A DNA stretch of 64,000 nucleotides, taken from contig DASTDE010000001.1 in the NCBI GenBank assembly GCA_035710515.1, forward strand, positions 992,001 through 1,056,000, given 5' to 3'. Below the pieces are notes generated by a model. The model saw only the letters and a program-made list of their open reading frames with translations. It was not told where the DNA came from and did no database searches. The stretch is from Candidatus Rubrimentiphilum sp. Lineage in GTDB: Bacteria; Vulcanimicrobiota; Vulcanimicrobiia; Vulcanimicrobiales; Vulcanimicrobiaceae. The first letter of the stretch is position 1; the number at the start of each line of letters is the position of its first letter. A program made the position numbers and the translations under genes. Shown here piece after piece: positions 15,835 to 24,972 of this stretch.

Positions 15835-15905
15835 GCGAGGGTTATGGGTGTCGCCCTCACTTTTTGGCTCGGTTAATCGTTCGGGCGACACCCATAAACC
15901 CTCGC
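15835..15905. repeat. Long near-perfect inverted repeat between tRNA-Leu and tRNA-Gly
   Basis: The left arm begins GCGAGGGTT and continues ATGGGTGTCGCCC; the right arm is GGGCGACACCCAT followed by AAACCCTCGC. All 22 left-arm bases pair, with a single extra A in the right arm; the loop is about 26 bases. It starts four bases after tRNA-Leu. It could be a terminator, a processing signal or a miniature palindromic element. Confidence 0.7.
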
Positions 15906-15959
15906 TAGATATTAAACAGAGAGGCGTGCTGTCGGGTGGTTAAGAATAGGGCGGGTCGC

Positions 15960-16031
15960 GCGGAAGTAGCTCAGTGGTAGAGCATCGCCTTGCCAAGGCG
16001 AGGGTCGCGAGTTCGAATCTCGTCTTCCGCT
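15960..16031 (+). tRNA. tRNA-Gly (anticodon GCC)
   Basis: Acceptor GCGGAAG/CTTCCGC, discriminator T, anticodon stem TCGCC/GGCGA with loop T-T-G-C-C-A-A (GCC), T loop T-T-C-G-A-A-T. CCA is not encoded. The tig start codon is only 8 bases after its last base. Confidence 0.95.
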
Positions 16032-16039
16032 AATTCATT

Positions 16040-17347
16040 ATGACAGACTCCACACTGACGAAACTCTCTCCGACGCAAGTCGAACTTTCGATCGCCATCT
16101 CGCCCGAAGAGATGCGCGATGCTGAAGATCGCGCGTTCCGGCGACTGGTAAAGAAGGCAAAGCTGCCGGGCTTCCGTCCGGGCAAAGCTCCGCGCAAAAT
16201 CTTCGAGCAAGCGTACGGTACGGAAACCATTTCGCACGAAGCGATGGAAGATGTCGTTCCCGCCGTCTACGCCAAAGCGGTGCGCGAGCACGATCTCGAA
16301 CCGGTGGATCGCCCGCGCATGGAACTCTTGCCCGGCGAGAAGGGTGCGCCGCCAAAACTCAAGGCGGTCGTCGAGGTTCGCCCGCACATCGAGCTCGGGC
16401 AATATAAGAAACTCCAACTCAAGCGCACGCTGACGCCGGTAACCGACGAAGAGGTTGAACACAGTCTCCAAACATTGGCTCGCGAGCGCGCGACGCTTGT
16501 TCCCGCGGAACGCGAGGCCCGCTTGGGCGACGTCGTCACGATCGATTATGAAGGAAAAGTTGACGGCGTCGCGTTTGACGGCGGCGCGGCCAAGGGACAG
16601 ACAACGGAGTTAATCGAGGGGCGTTTCATCCCGGGCTTCGCAACGGGAATCGCCGGAATGAAGTCGGGCGAGACCAAAGAGATCGAAGCAACCTTTCCGG
16701 AGAAATATCAACAGCCGGATTTGGCTGGCAAGACCGCGGCGTTCACGATCACCTTACACGAAGTCAAAGAGTTCGAACTGCCGGCACACGACGACGAATT
16801 CGCCAAGGCCGTCTCAGAGCATCAAACGCTCGAAGAATTGCGGGCGGACGTCCGCAAGCGCCTTGAAGCCGTTGCCGAAGCACGCGCACGCCGCGATCTC
16901 GGCAATCAAGCCGTCGAGGAAATTCTTAAACTTCACGATTTCCCGTTGCCGGATATCCTGGTGGAGCGTGAGGTCGAAAACATGCTTGGCGACGCGGCGT
17001 CGATGGCGGCGCGCATGGGCATTTCGTTTGAAGATTATTTGAAGACCGCGAAAAAAACCGAAGAGGAGCTGCGAGCGGGCTACCGGCCCGAGGCCGAACG
17101 CAGGGTGAAGGCAACCTTGGTACTCGAGGCAATCAGTAAGGCCGAGAACGTGACGGCAACGCCGGCCGACATCAAGGACGAGTTGCAGTCCCTTGCCCGG
17201 CAGTATGGGCAGCCGGTGGACCGGGTCCGTCAGGCGCTCGGGAACAACGTCCTTCCTTTAATGGAAGGTATCGTCAGGACCAAGACCGTCGAGTTTTTGG
17301 TCGAGCATGCCGAGATAGAGGAAGCAACCGCGGGCGCTACGTCGTAG
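16040..17347 (+). CDS. tig: Trigger factor, ribosome-associated chaperone and PPIase
   Basis: The first chaperone to meet nascent chains at the ribosome exit. The 435 residues show the N-terminal ribosome-docking domain with its signature G-F-R-P-G-K-A-P-R (44-52), an FKBP-type prolyl isomerase domain (about 150-245, with V-T-I-D-Y-E-G and F-I-P-G-F), and the helical C-terminal arms. The length is typical. The gene lies directly upstream of clpP and clpX, the widely conserved tig-clpP-clpX order. The ATG at 16040 follows tRNA-Gly by 8 bases with no Shine-Dalgarno between, so the mRNA may start at the tRNA 3' processing site or come from an internal promoter. Confidence 0.96.
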   Translation: MTDSTLTKLSPTQVELSIAISPEEMRDAEDRAFRRLVKKAKLPGFRPGKAPRKIFEQAYGTETISHEAMEDVVPAVYAKAVREHDLEPVDRPRMELLPGEKGAPPKLKAVVEVRPHIELGQYKKLQLKRTLTPVTDEEVEHSLQTLARERATLVPAEREARLGDVVTIDYEGKVDGVAFDGGAAKGQTTELIEGRFIPGFATGIAGMKSGETKEIEATFPEKYQQPDLAGKTAAFTITLHEVKEFELPAHDDEFAKAVSEHQTLEELRADVRKRLEAVAEARARRDLGNQAVEEILKLHDFPLPDILVEREVENMLGDAASMAARMGISFEDYLKTAKKTEEELRAGYRPEAERRVKATLVLEAISKAENVTATPADIKDELQSLARQYGQPVDRVRQALGNNVLPLMEGIVRTKTVEFLVEHAEIEEATAGATS

Positions 17348-17358
17348 TTGAGAGTCAT

Positions 17359-17973
17359 ATGATAATGGCTCACCTGGTCCCCATGGTCGTCGAGCAGAGC
17401 GCGCGGGGAGAGCGCGCATTCGATATCTATTCGCGACTGTTAAAAGATCGCATAGTTTTTGTCGGCGGGCCGGTTGACGATCATTTGGCCAACCTGGTGA
17501 TCGCGCAGCTGCTCTTCCTGGAAAAAGAAGACCCCGACAAGGACATCGATATGTATATCAATAGCCCGGGCGGCAGCGTCACTGCCGGGCTTGCGATTTA
17601 CGATACGATGCGCTTTATCAAGCCCGATGTTGCGACAATCTGCTCCGGGATGGCCGCCTCCATGGGCTCCATCTTGTTGACCGGCGGCGCGCAAGGAAAG
17701 CGTATGTCGCTGCCCCACTCCAAGATTCTCATCCACCAGCCCTGGGTCTCGCAGGTGGGCGGGCAGGCCACGGATATCGAGATTCACGCCCGGGACCTCA
17801 TCGCCACCCGGCGCATGCTGGCGGGAATCTACGAGGAGACCACCAAGAAAGATGTCGAGCAGATTCTTAAGGATATCGAGCGCGATTACTATATGACGCC
17901 GCACGAGGCCAAGGACTACGGCATCATAGACTCGATCATCGAGAACCGCTCGTCGCTGGCAACGCCGGCTTAA
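17359..17973 (+). CDS. clpP: ATP-dependent Clp protease proteolytic subunit
   Basis: Serine peptidase that forms the tetradecameric barrel working with ClpX or ClpA-type unfoldases. The 204-residue sequence has the triad S101 (G-M-A-A-S-M-G), H126 (I-H-Q-P) and D176 (I-E-R-D), and the oxyanion loop N-S-P-G-G-S-V-T. It lies 11 bases after tig and 8 bases before clpX, consistent with one operon. Two ATGs occur at the start (17359 and 17365); the first has G-A-G-A-G just upstream. Confidence 0.96.
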   Translation: MIMAHLVPMVVEQSARGERAFDIYSRLLKDRIVFVGGPVDDHLANLVIAQLLFLEKEDPDKDIDMYINSPGGSVTAGLAIYDTMRFIKPDVATICSGMAASMGSILLTGGAQGKRMSLPHSKILIHQPWVSQVGGQATDIEIHARDLIATRRMLAGIYEETTKKDVEQILKDIERDYYMTPHEAKDYGIIDSIIENRSSLATPA

Positions 17974-17981
17974 GGGGAAGA

Positions 17982-19241
<1,260 letters not shown>

Positions 19242-19256
19242 CAGAAAGGCTGCTCG

Positions 19257-19550
19257 ATGTACGTAACGGTCCGCCGCTACCGCGGCGATATGGCATCCAA
19301 AGACCGCATCTATAAGCACGCACGCGAAGTCTTCTTGCCAATGATTTCGAAGCTGCCCGGCTTCGTTTCGTACCACTGCTTCGACGACGGTGACGGCATC
19401 TTCACCTCGGTAAGCATCTTCGAAAAGAAATCGGCCGAATGGGAATCCAACTCTATGGCGGCCGGCGACGTGGCCGAACATCTTTCAGGATTGCTCGAAC
19501 GGCTCGACATAACCGAGGGGCACGCCGAGGTCGCAGCTTTGTCATCCTGA
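19257..19550 (+). CDS. Small ABM-like dimeric alpha/beta barrel protein
   Basis: The 97-residue protein has the pattern of stress-responsive or antibiotic-biosynthesis-monooxygenase ferredoxin-like folds: a first strand Y-V-T-V-R-R-Y, a helix ending L-P-M-I-S-K-L, the P-G-F-V-S-Y turn, then T-S-V-S-I-F-E and a helix. These small homodimers bind hydrophobic ligands; their substrates vary, so no reaction is claimed. It follows clpX by 15 bases with a G-A-A-A-G-G site, so it may be the last gene of the tig-clp operon. A REP-like region begins at its 3' end. Confidence 0.65.
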   Translation: MYVTVRRYRGDMASKDRIYKHAREVFLPMISKLPGFVSYHCFDDGDGIFTSVSIFEKKSAEWESNSMAAGDVAEHLSGLLERLDITEGHAEVAALSS

Positions 19551-19661
19551 GCCATTGTGTCATGGTGAGCCTGCCGAACCATCCCCGAGCAGCGCGCAGC
19601 ATGCGCGCGTGACGAGGGGCGCCGAGGGGCGCGCTAGTCGAGCACGGAACGCAGAGCGACC
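19541..19661. repeat. REP-like palindromic region between the ABM-like gene and valS
   Basis: G-T-C-A-T-C-C-T-G-A-G-C at the end of the small gene leads into ATGGT-GAGCCTGCCGA-ACCAT (19563-19583), a palindromic unit. Its reverse complement reads GGCTCACCATGACACAATGG and is closely repeated inside valS near 20325. Further on, GCGCGC-AGCAT-GCGCGC makes another hairpin (about 19598-19611). The ABM-like gene's stop lies inside the first unit. Confidence 0.6.
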
Positions 19662-22310
19662 GTGGCCGAGCTTCCAAAGAACTACGATCCCAAAGCTGTA
19701 GAGTCGCGGCTCTATAAGCGTTGGGAAGACGCGGGCTACTTTCACGAGGAGCCCGATCCGTCGCGTCCGCCTTTCATCATCTGTATGCCGCCGCCGAACG
19801 TGACGGCGCGCGCGCATTTAGGGCACGGCTCGACTTATACGCCGATGGACGTGCTGACGCGCTATCATCGCATGCTCGGCGAGAATGCCGACTGGTTGCC
19901 CGGTACGGACCACGCCGCGATCGCGACGGAAGCTGTGCTTGTCCGGCAACTCGCTTCCGAGGGGAAGTCACGCGAGTCGCTGGGGCGCGAGAAGTATCTC
20001 GAGATCGCGTGGGAGTGGTCGCGCGAGACCGGCGGCACGATCTTCGAACAGTTTCGCCGTCTGGGTTTCGGGCCGGATTGGCAGCGCAGCCGGTTTACGA
20101 TGGACGAAACGCTATCGGCGGCAGTGCGCAAAGTTTTCGTCGCATTATATCGCGACGGGCTGATCTATCGCGGCAAACGCTTAGTCAACTGGGATCCGAA
20201 GGCGCGCTCGACGATCTCCGATGCCGAAGTCGAGCACGAAGAACGCGATGGAACGCTGTGGCAGATCAGGTATCCCTTCGACTCCGCTCAGGGTCGTTCG
20301 ATTCCTCACGATGACAACGGACCTCACCATGACAATGGGATTGAGGTTGCGACGACGCGGCCGGAGACGATGCTCGGCGACGTCGCAATTGCGGTTCATC
20401 CGAAAGACGGGCGTTACGCGCATCTCGTAGGGAAGTCGGTGCTCGTTCCGCCGCTGCTGGAACGCAGCATACCAATTCTTGCGGACGAAAGCGTCGACCC
20501 GGAGTTCGGAACAGGTGCGGTTAAGGTAACGCCCGCGCACGACGCCACGGACTACGAGATCGGTCTTCGCCACGACTTGCCTATGCCGGCGGTGCTCGAT
20601 CTGGACGCACGGATCAGCGGCGCCGATGTTCCCGTCGGACGCTACGAGGGCATGAGCCGCGAGGAAGCACGCGCGGCGATCGTTGCCGACCTCCGCGCGA
20701 AGAAGCTCCTCATCGAAGAAAAGCCTTATCGCTACGCCATCGCAATCAGCGACAGAACCGGCGAAGTCATCGAGCCGCTACTTTCGTTGCAGTGGTTCGT
20801 GAAGATGAAGCCGCTGGCGGAACCGGCGCTGCAGGCCTATCGCGACGGACGCGTGCGCTTCGTGCCGGAGCGTTACGGACGCACCTTCGAACAGTGGCTC
20901 GAGAACATCCGCGACTGGAACATCTCGCGCCAGATATGGTGGGGTCACCAACTTCCGGTTTGGTACACAGATGACGGCTCGGTCGTTGTCGCGGAAACGG
21001 AGGAAGAGGCGCGAGAATTAGCGCGCAAGCAGCATAAGACAGAACGGCTAACGCGCGATCCGGACACGCTCGACACGTGGTTTTCGAGCGGGCTCTGGCC
21101 GTTCTCGATTCTCGGCTGGCCGGAGACGACGCCCGAACTCGACCACTGGTATCCGTCGCAAGTGCTGTTGACCGGGTGGGAGATCATCTTTCTCTGGGTT
21201 GCGCGCATGGTGATGCTGGGACTCAAATTCATGGATCGGGTTCCGTTCAAAGACGTGTTCGTCGCGCCGCTTGTTTTTGACGCTCAGGGACGCAAGATGA
21301 GCAAGTCGCTCGGCAATGTGATCGATCCGCTGGATTTGATCGAGCGATATGGCGCCGATGCATTTCGCATGGGCATGATGCGCCAACTGCGCTTGGAGAG
21401 CCAAGAGGTGCGCTTCAACGAGAAGCGCTGCGAAGAAGCCCGCAATTTCAATAACAAGATTTGGAACGCGCTGCGCTACGTGCTGGCGCTCCCGGAAGGC
21501 CTGCCGCCCGCCATGCAGTTGGCGCCCGTCGAACGGCTCACGATCGCCGATAAGTGGATTCTGACGCGCCTGCGTGAGACCGCAGCGGACGTCAGCGCCG
21601 CTTTCGACCGCTACGACTTCGGTATCGCGGCGGAAACGATCTGGTCATTCGTGTGGTACGAGCTCTGCGATTGGTACTTGGAGGCCACAAAAGATCCCAA
21701 CGCGCGCGAGACCCGTGCGGCCGTTCTTTCATTCGTGCTCAATCACGCGGTGCGGCTGCTCCACCCCATCGCCCCGTTCATTACGGAAGAGGTGTGGCTC
21801 ACGTTACCACACGACGGCGATACGATCGTTACGTCGAGCTGGCCGGATCTGGCCGAGATACCGTCGGATCCGGATTCCGCCACGATCTTCGAAGCGCTGC
21901 GCCGCAAGGTCGAACAGGTCCGCAATCTGCGAGCCGAGTTGGCCCTCGCTCCACGCGAACGCCTCACCATCGACGTGCCGGCTAACGTCCCGCCGGCGGT
22001 TGCATCACTGTTGGCAACGCTTGCCGTCGCAGACGTCGCGGGCGCGCCCGAAAAGGGAGCGTCGCTGGCTGAAGCGCTTACAGCCGTTGAGGCGCAAGCG
22101 CCCCGCCACATCCTCAGCGAGCGCTATAAGAAGGAAGCCGTACGGCTGCGGAGCGAGATCGAACGCTCGGAAGGCAAGCTGGCGGATCAGCGGTTCGTCG
22201 CAAATGCGAAGCCTGAGGTAGTGGCGAAGGAGCGCGAGAAATTAGCGGGTTACCAGAGGGATCTCGAGCGCGTTTTAACCATGCAGACGGAAATGGGAGC
22301 CACCCAGTGA
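19662..22310 (+). CDS. valS: Valyl-tRNA synthetase
   Basis: Class I synthetase charging tRNA-Val, with a CP1 editing domain against threonine. The 882 residues contain the HIGH-like motif H-L-G-H (52-55), K-M-S-K-S (545-549), the editing-domain core A-T-T-R-P-E-T-M-L-G-D, an anticodon-binding helical domain and the C-terminal coiled coil typical of ValRS. An insertion of about 20 residues just before the editing core is encoded by a REP-like repeat (see 20275-20340). The start is GTG at 19662. Its TGA overlaps the GTG start of pyrR, tying a synthetase gene to the pyrimidine genes. Confidence 0.96.
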   Translation: MAELPKNYDPKAVESRLYKRWEDAGYFHEEPDPSRPPFIICMPPPNVTARAHLGHGSTYTPMDVLTRYHRMLGENADWLPGTDHAAIATEAVLVRQLASEGKSRESLGREKYLEIAWEWSRETGGTIFEQFRRLGFGPDWQRSRFTMDETLSAAVRKVFVALYRDGLIYRGKRLVNWDPKARSTISDAEVEHEERDGTLWQIRYPFDSAQGRSIPHDDNGPHHDNGIEVATTRPETMLGDVAIAVHPKDGRYAHLVGKSVLVPPLLERSIPILADESVDPEFGTGAVKVTPAHDATDYEIGLRHDLPMPAVLDLDARISGADVPVGRYEGMSREEARAAIVADLRAKKLLIEEKPYRYAIAISDRTGEVIEPLLSLQWFVKMKPLAEPALQAYRDGRVRFVPERYGRTFEQWLENIRDWNISRQIWWGHQLPVWYTDDGSVVVAETEEEARELARKQHKTERLTRDPDTLDTWFSSGLWPFSILGWPETTPELDHWYPSQVLLTGWEIIFLWVARMVMLGLKFMDRVPFKDVFVAPLVFDAQGRKMSKSLGNVIDPLDLIERYGADAFRMGMMRQLRLESQEVRFNEKRCEEARNFNNKIWNALRYVLALPEGLPPAMQLAPVERLTIADKWILTRLRETAADVSAAFDRYDFGIAAETIWSFVWYELCDWYLEATKDPNARETRAAVLSFVLNHAVRLLHPIAPFITEEVWLTLPHDGDTIVTSSWPDLAEIPSDPDSATIFEALRRKVEQVRNLRAELALAPRERLTIDVPANVPPAVASLLATLAVADVAGAPEKGASLAEALTAVEAQAPRHILSERYKKEAVRLRSEIERSEGKLADQRFVANAKPEVVAKEREKLAGYQRDLERVLTMQTEMGATQ
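20275..20340. repeat. REP-like element inside valS, translated in frame
   Basis: CCCTTCGACTCCGCTCAGGG is a typical REP-type palindromic unit. It is followed by T-C-G-T-T-C-G and by CCTCACCATGACAATGG, which repeats (inverted) the unit upstream of valS. In the valS frame it reads F-D-S-A-Q-G-R-S then H-D-D-N and H-H-D-N. This kind of peptide is seen where REP elements land in genes, and it lies between two conserved blocks of the CP1 domain. Confidence 0.7.
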
Positions 22311-22852
22311 CCGCGTCCACAGTAAAACGGCGCGTGCTCGTCGGCGCGGCCGAGATCGACCGGATTATCGCGCGTCTCGCGCACCAAATTCTCGAGCCCG
22401 AAGGGCCGCAGGCGCGGCTCTGCATCATCGGTATCCGGCGCGGCGGGGAATCGCTGGCGCAACGGATCGCCGCGCACATCGAGCAGACGTCGGGGAAAAA
22501 GCCTCAACTGGGTTTCCTGAACATCAATCTGTATCGCGACGATGACGTTTCGCACGAGCTGCCGGAATCGCAGATCCCGGGTGACCTCGGCGGCAAGACC
22601 GTCGTTATCGTGGACGACGTTCTCTATACGGGCCGGACCGTGCGTTCGGCGCTCGACGCCGTGACGGACTTAGGAAGGCCGGCCGCCGTCCGCCTGTGCG
22701 TTCTTGTCGACCGCGGCTTGCGCGAATTGCCCGTCCAGCCCGATTACGTCGGGCGGTTCGTCCCGACGAGCCGCAAAGAGCGCGTGAACGTGAGTCTCGG
22801 ACGCGAGCCCTCGGAAAGCGATGAGGTGACCATCGTTGCGGACGAGACGTAG
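22307..22852 (+). CDS. pyrR: PyrR bifunctional pyr regulator / uracil phosphoribosyltransferase
   Basis: The 181-residue type I PRTase-fold protein carries the PRPP-binding motif V-V-I-V-D-D-V-L-Y-T-G-R-T (99-111), G-I-R-R-G-G-E near 46-52 and L-V-D-R-G-L-R-E-L-P-V-Q. In Gram-positive bacteria PyrR binds pyr mRNA to attenuate transcription when UMP is high. I found no recognisable PyrR-binding anti-antiterminator in front of this gene or of pyrB, so whether it regulates here is open. GTG overlaps the valS stop (GTGA), and its 3' end overlaps pyrB by 17 bases. Confidence 0.93.
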   Translation: MTASTVKRRVLVGAAEIDRIIARLAHQILEPEGPQARLCIIGIRRGGESLAQRIAAHIEQTSGKKPQLGFLNINLYRDDDVSHELPESQIPGDLGGKTVVIVDDVLYTGRTVRSALDAVTDLGRPAAVRLCVLVDRGLRELPVQPDYVGRFVPTSRKERVNVSLGREPSESDEVTIVADET

Positions 22853-23750
22853 CTTAATCGACCTCGATGATCTAACGGCTTCGGAGATGACATATATCTT
22901 CGAGCGCACGGCGGATTTCGAGCGCGACGAACCCGGCCGCTTGCTCGACGGTTTGGCATGCGTAAACATGTTCTTCGAAAACAGCACGCGCACCATGACG
23001 TCCTTCGCTTTAGCGGAGCAGCGCCTCGGCGGTACTGTCGTCACGCTTTGGCCCAAAGAGTCGAGCCTGCAAAAGGGCGAGACGATCGAAGACACCGCGA
23101 TCACGCTCGCGGCAATGGGCGTCAGTGTCCTTGTGATCCGGCATCAGGAAGAAGGCTATCCGCGCCGGGTCGCTTTAGCTTTCGACGGCCACGTAATCAA
23201 CGCCGGCGACGGCACGCACGCGCATCCCACGCAGGCGCTGCTGGACATTTACACGATCCGCGAAGAGTTTGGTGATTTGCGAGGCCGCCGGGTCGCGATC
23301 GTCGGTGATATTTTGCACAGCCGGGTGGCGCATTCCAATATCGCAGGCTTGCGCAGTTTCGGCGCCCAGGTAATCCTGGTCGGTCCGCCGGGATTTTTGC
23401 CCGATGACTACATGCAGCCGCACGTCACGATCGCCCGCGACCTGGATGCAGTGCTGCCGGAGATCGATGCACTCATGCTCCTGCGCATCCAACGCGAGCG
23501 CTTTGAGAATATGCCTCTCTCCGACAAGGAATACATCGAGCGCTACCAACTCGATGCGCGCCGCTTGAAACGCCTCGGCGGGGAGACGATCGTCATGCAC
23601 CCCGGTCCGTATCATCGCGGGATGGAATTGGACGACAGCGTGCTGGACTTCGCCGGCTGGCGTTACGCCAAACAAGTGATGCATGGCGTTTCGGTTCGCA
23701 TGGCGCTGCTGGATTTTCTCGTGAACGGCGCCCCGGCGTTGGTGGCCTGA
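22836..23750 (+). CDS. pyrB: Aspartate carbamoyltransferase catalytic subunit
   Basis: Condenses carbamoyl phosphate with aspartate, the committed step of pyrimidine synthesis. The 304-residue protein has the carbamoyl-phosphate motif S50-T-R-T53, the H130-P-T-Q133 motif, G-D-I-L-H-S-R-V-A-H-S-N and the aspartate-loop region M-H-P-G-P-Y-H-R-G. No regulatory chain (pyrI) is seen, so it is probably the unregulated trimeric form. TTG at 22836 inside pyrR is the only start that keeps the complete first helix. It is followed by pyrC with no recognised start codon at the expected place (see findings). Confidence 0.95.
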   Translation: MRTRRSLIDLDDLTASEMTYIFERTADFERDEPGRLLDGLACVNMFFENSTRTMTSFALAEQRLGGTVVTLWPKESSLQKGETIEDTAITLAAMGVSVLVIRHQEEGYPRRVALAFDGHVINAGDGTHAHPTQALLDIYTIREEFGDLRGRRVAIVGDILHSRVAHSNIAGLRSFGAQVILVGPPGFLPDDYMQPHVTIARDLDAVLPEIDALMLLRIQRERFENMPLSDKEYIERYQLDARRLKRLGGETIVMHPGPYHRGMELDDSVLDFAGWRYAKQVMHGVSVRMALLDFLVNGAPALVA

Positions 23751-23787
23751 CATTCTGATTGCGGGCGGCCGGATCGTCGACCCCGCG

Positions 23788-24972
23788 ATGCGGATCGACG
23801 CGATTCTCGACATCCGTCTGCGCGACGGCATCGTGGCGGAGATCGGCGAGCGTTTGGATCCGCTGCCGGAAGAAGACACGCTCGATGCGCGCAATGCATA
23901 CGTCGCGCCGGGATTCATCGACATGCACGTGCATCTGCGCGAGCCGGGGAATCCCGAGGAAGAGACCATCGCTACCGGAGTTGCGGCCGCGGTTGCCGGC
24001 GGATTTACCGCGGTCGCCGCGATGCCAAATACAAAACCGGCGCTGGACACGCCGGACCTCATCCGATGGCTGAAAGAAGAAGCCGGCCGCGCGAACTTGG
24101 CGCGGGTCTATCCGATTGCGGCGATCACGCGCGGACGCGAGGGGCGCGAGCCCGCGGAGTACGGCGACTTGAGCGCAGCGGGCGCCGTCGCATTCAGCGA
24201 CGACGGAAGCACTATCGCCAGCGCGATCGTGCAGACGGGCGCAGCGCTGCGGGCGCGGGAGTTCGGGCGATGCTTTATCACCCATTGCGAAGACGGGGCG
24301 ATCAAAGCGAACGACGAGTTCGATCCGGCGGCCGAGTCGTCGGCGGTTGCACGCGACGTTGCCATTGCGAGCGCTACGGGACTGAAATGGCATATCGCTC
24401 ATGTCTCGACGCGCGGCGCCATCGAAGCGATCGCCGGCGGCAAGGAATTAGGAATCGCCTGCACCGCCGAGGCAACGCCGCATCATTTGGTTTTCTCGCG
24501 AGAATCGCTTGCCGGTCACTCCGGCAGTACGAAAGTGCACCCGCCGCTGCGCGACGAGCTTGACGTCGCCGCATTACGCGACGCGGTACGCAATGGGACG
24601 ATCGATGTACTCGCCAGCGATCACGCGCCGCACGTTGACTCCGCTTTGCCCGGATTCAGCGGACTGGAAGTTGCCGCGGGCGCTTACGCGTATGCGTTGC
24701 GCGATCTTCCTATCCGGCGTTATGTGGAGTTGCTCTCCACGAACCCGGCGCGTATCTTGGGCGTGCCCGGAGGAACGCTCGAGATCGGCTCGCCTGCCGA
24801 CCTTACCATCTTCGCCGATCGCGACTGGGTCGTGGAACCGTCAAGCTTCCATTCAAAAGGTAAGCGCACACCTTTCGCCGGCATGACGCTCCCGCGCCGG
24901 GCGATCGCGACGATCGTCGGCGGAGCGCTCGTCATGCAAGACTCGCGCGTGATCGCCAGGACCGCATTATGA
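23788..24972 (+). CDS. pyrC: Dihydroorotase
   Basis: Zinc amidohydrolase that closes carbamoyl aspartate to dihydroorotate. From the ATG at 23788 (394 residues) the protein has H47-V-H49-L-R51 metal/substrate residues, A-F-S-D-D-G and the catalytic D278-H-A-P-H. Homology clearly begins before this ATG: bases 23752-23787 encode I-L-I-A-G-G-R-I-V-D-P-A, the conserved first strand of the family. The only starts there are ATT (23752, 23758) or CTG (23755), because the upstream in-frame stop is at 23722. The true start is therefore probably non-canonical, about 11-12 codons upstream. The 3' end overlaps carA (ATGA). Confidence 0.93.
   Translation: MRIDAILDIRLRDGIVAEIGERLDPLPEEDTLDARNAYVAPGFIDMHVHLREPGNPEEETIATGVAAAVAGGFTAVAAMPNTKPALDTPDLIRWLKEEAGRANLARVYPIAAITRGREGREPAEYGDLSAAGAVAFSDDGSTIASAIVQTGAALRAREFGRCFITHCEDGAIKANDEFDPAAESSAVARDVAIASATGLKWHIAHVSTRGAIEAIAGGKELGIACTAEATPHHLVFSRESLAGHSGSTKVHPPLRDELDVAALRDAVRNGTIDVLASDHAPHVDSALPGFSGLEVAAGAYAYALRDLPIRRYVELLSTNPARILGVPGGTLEIGSPADLTIFADRDWVVEPSSFHSKGKRTPFAGMTLPRRAIATIVGGALVMQDSRVIARTAL

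Noticed and set aside
22200-22310. PyrR attenuator in front of pyrR
   Set aside because: pyrR starts inside the valS stop, so there is no leader to hold the terminator/antiterminator pair.
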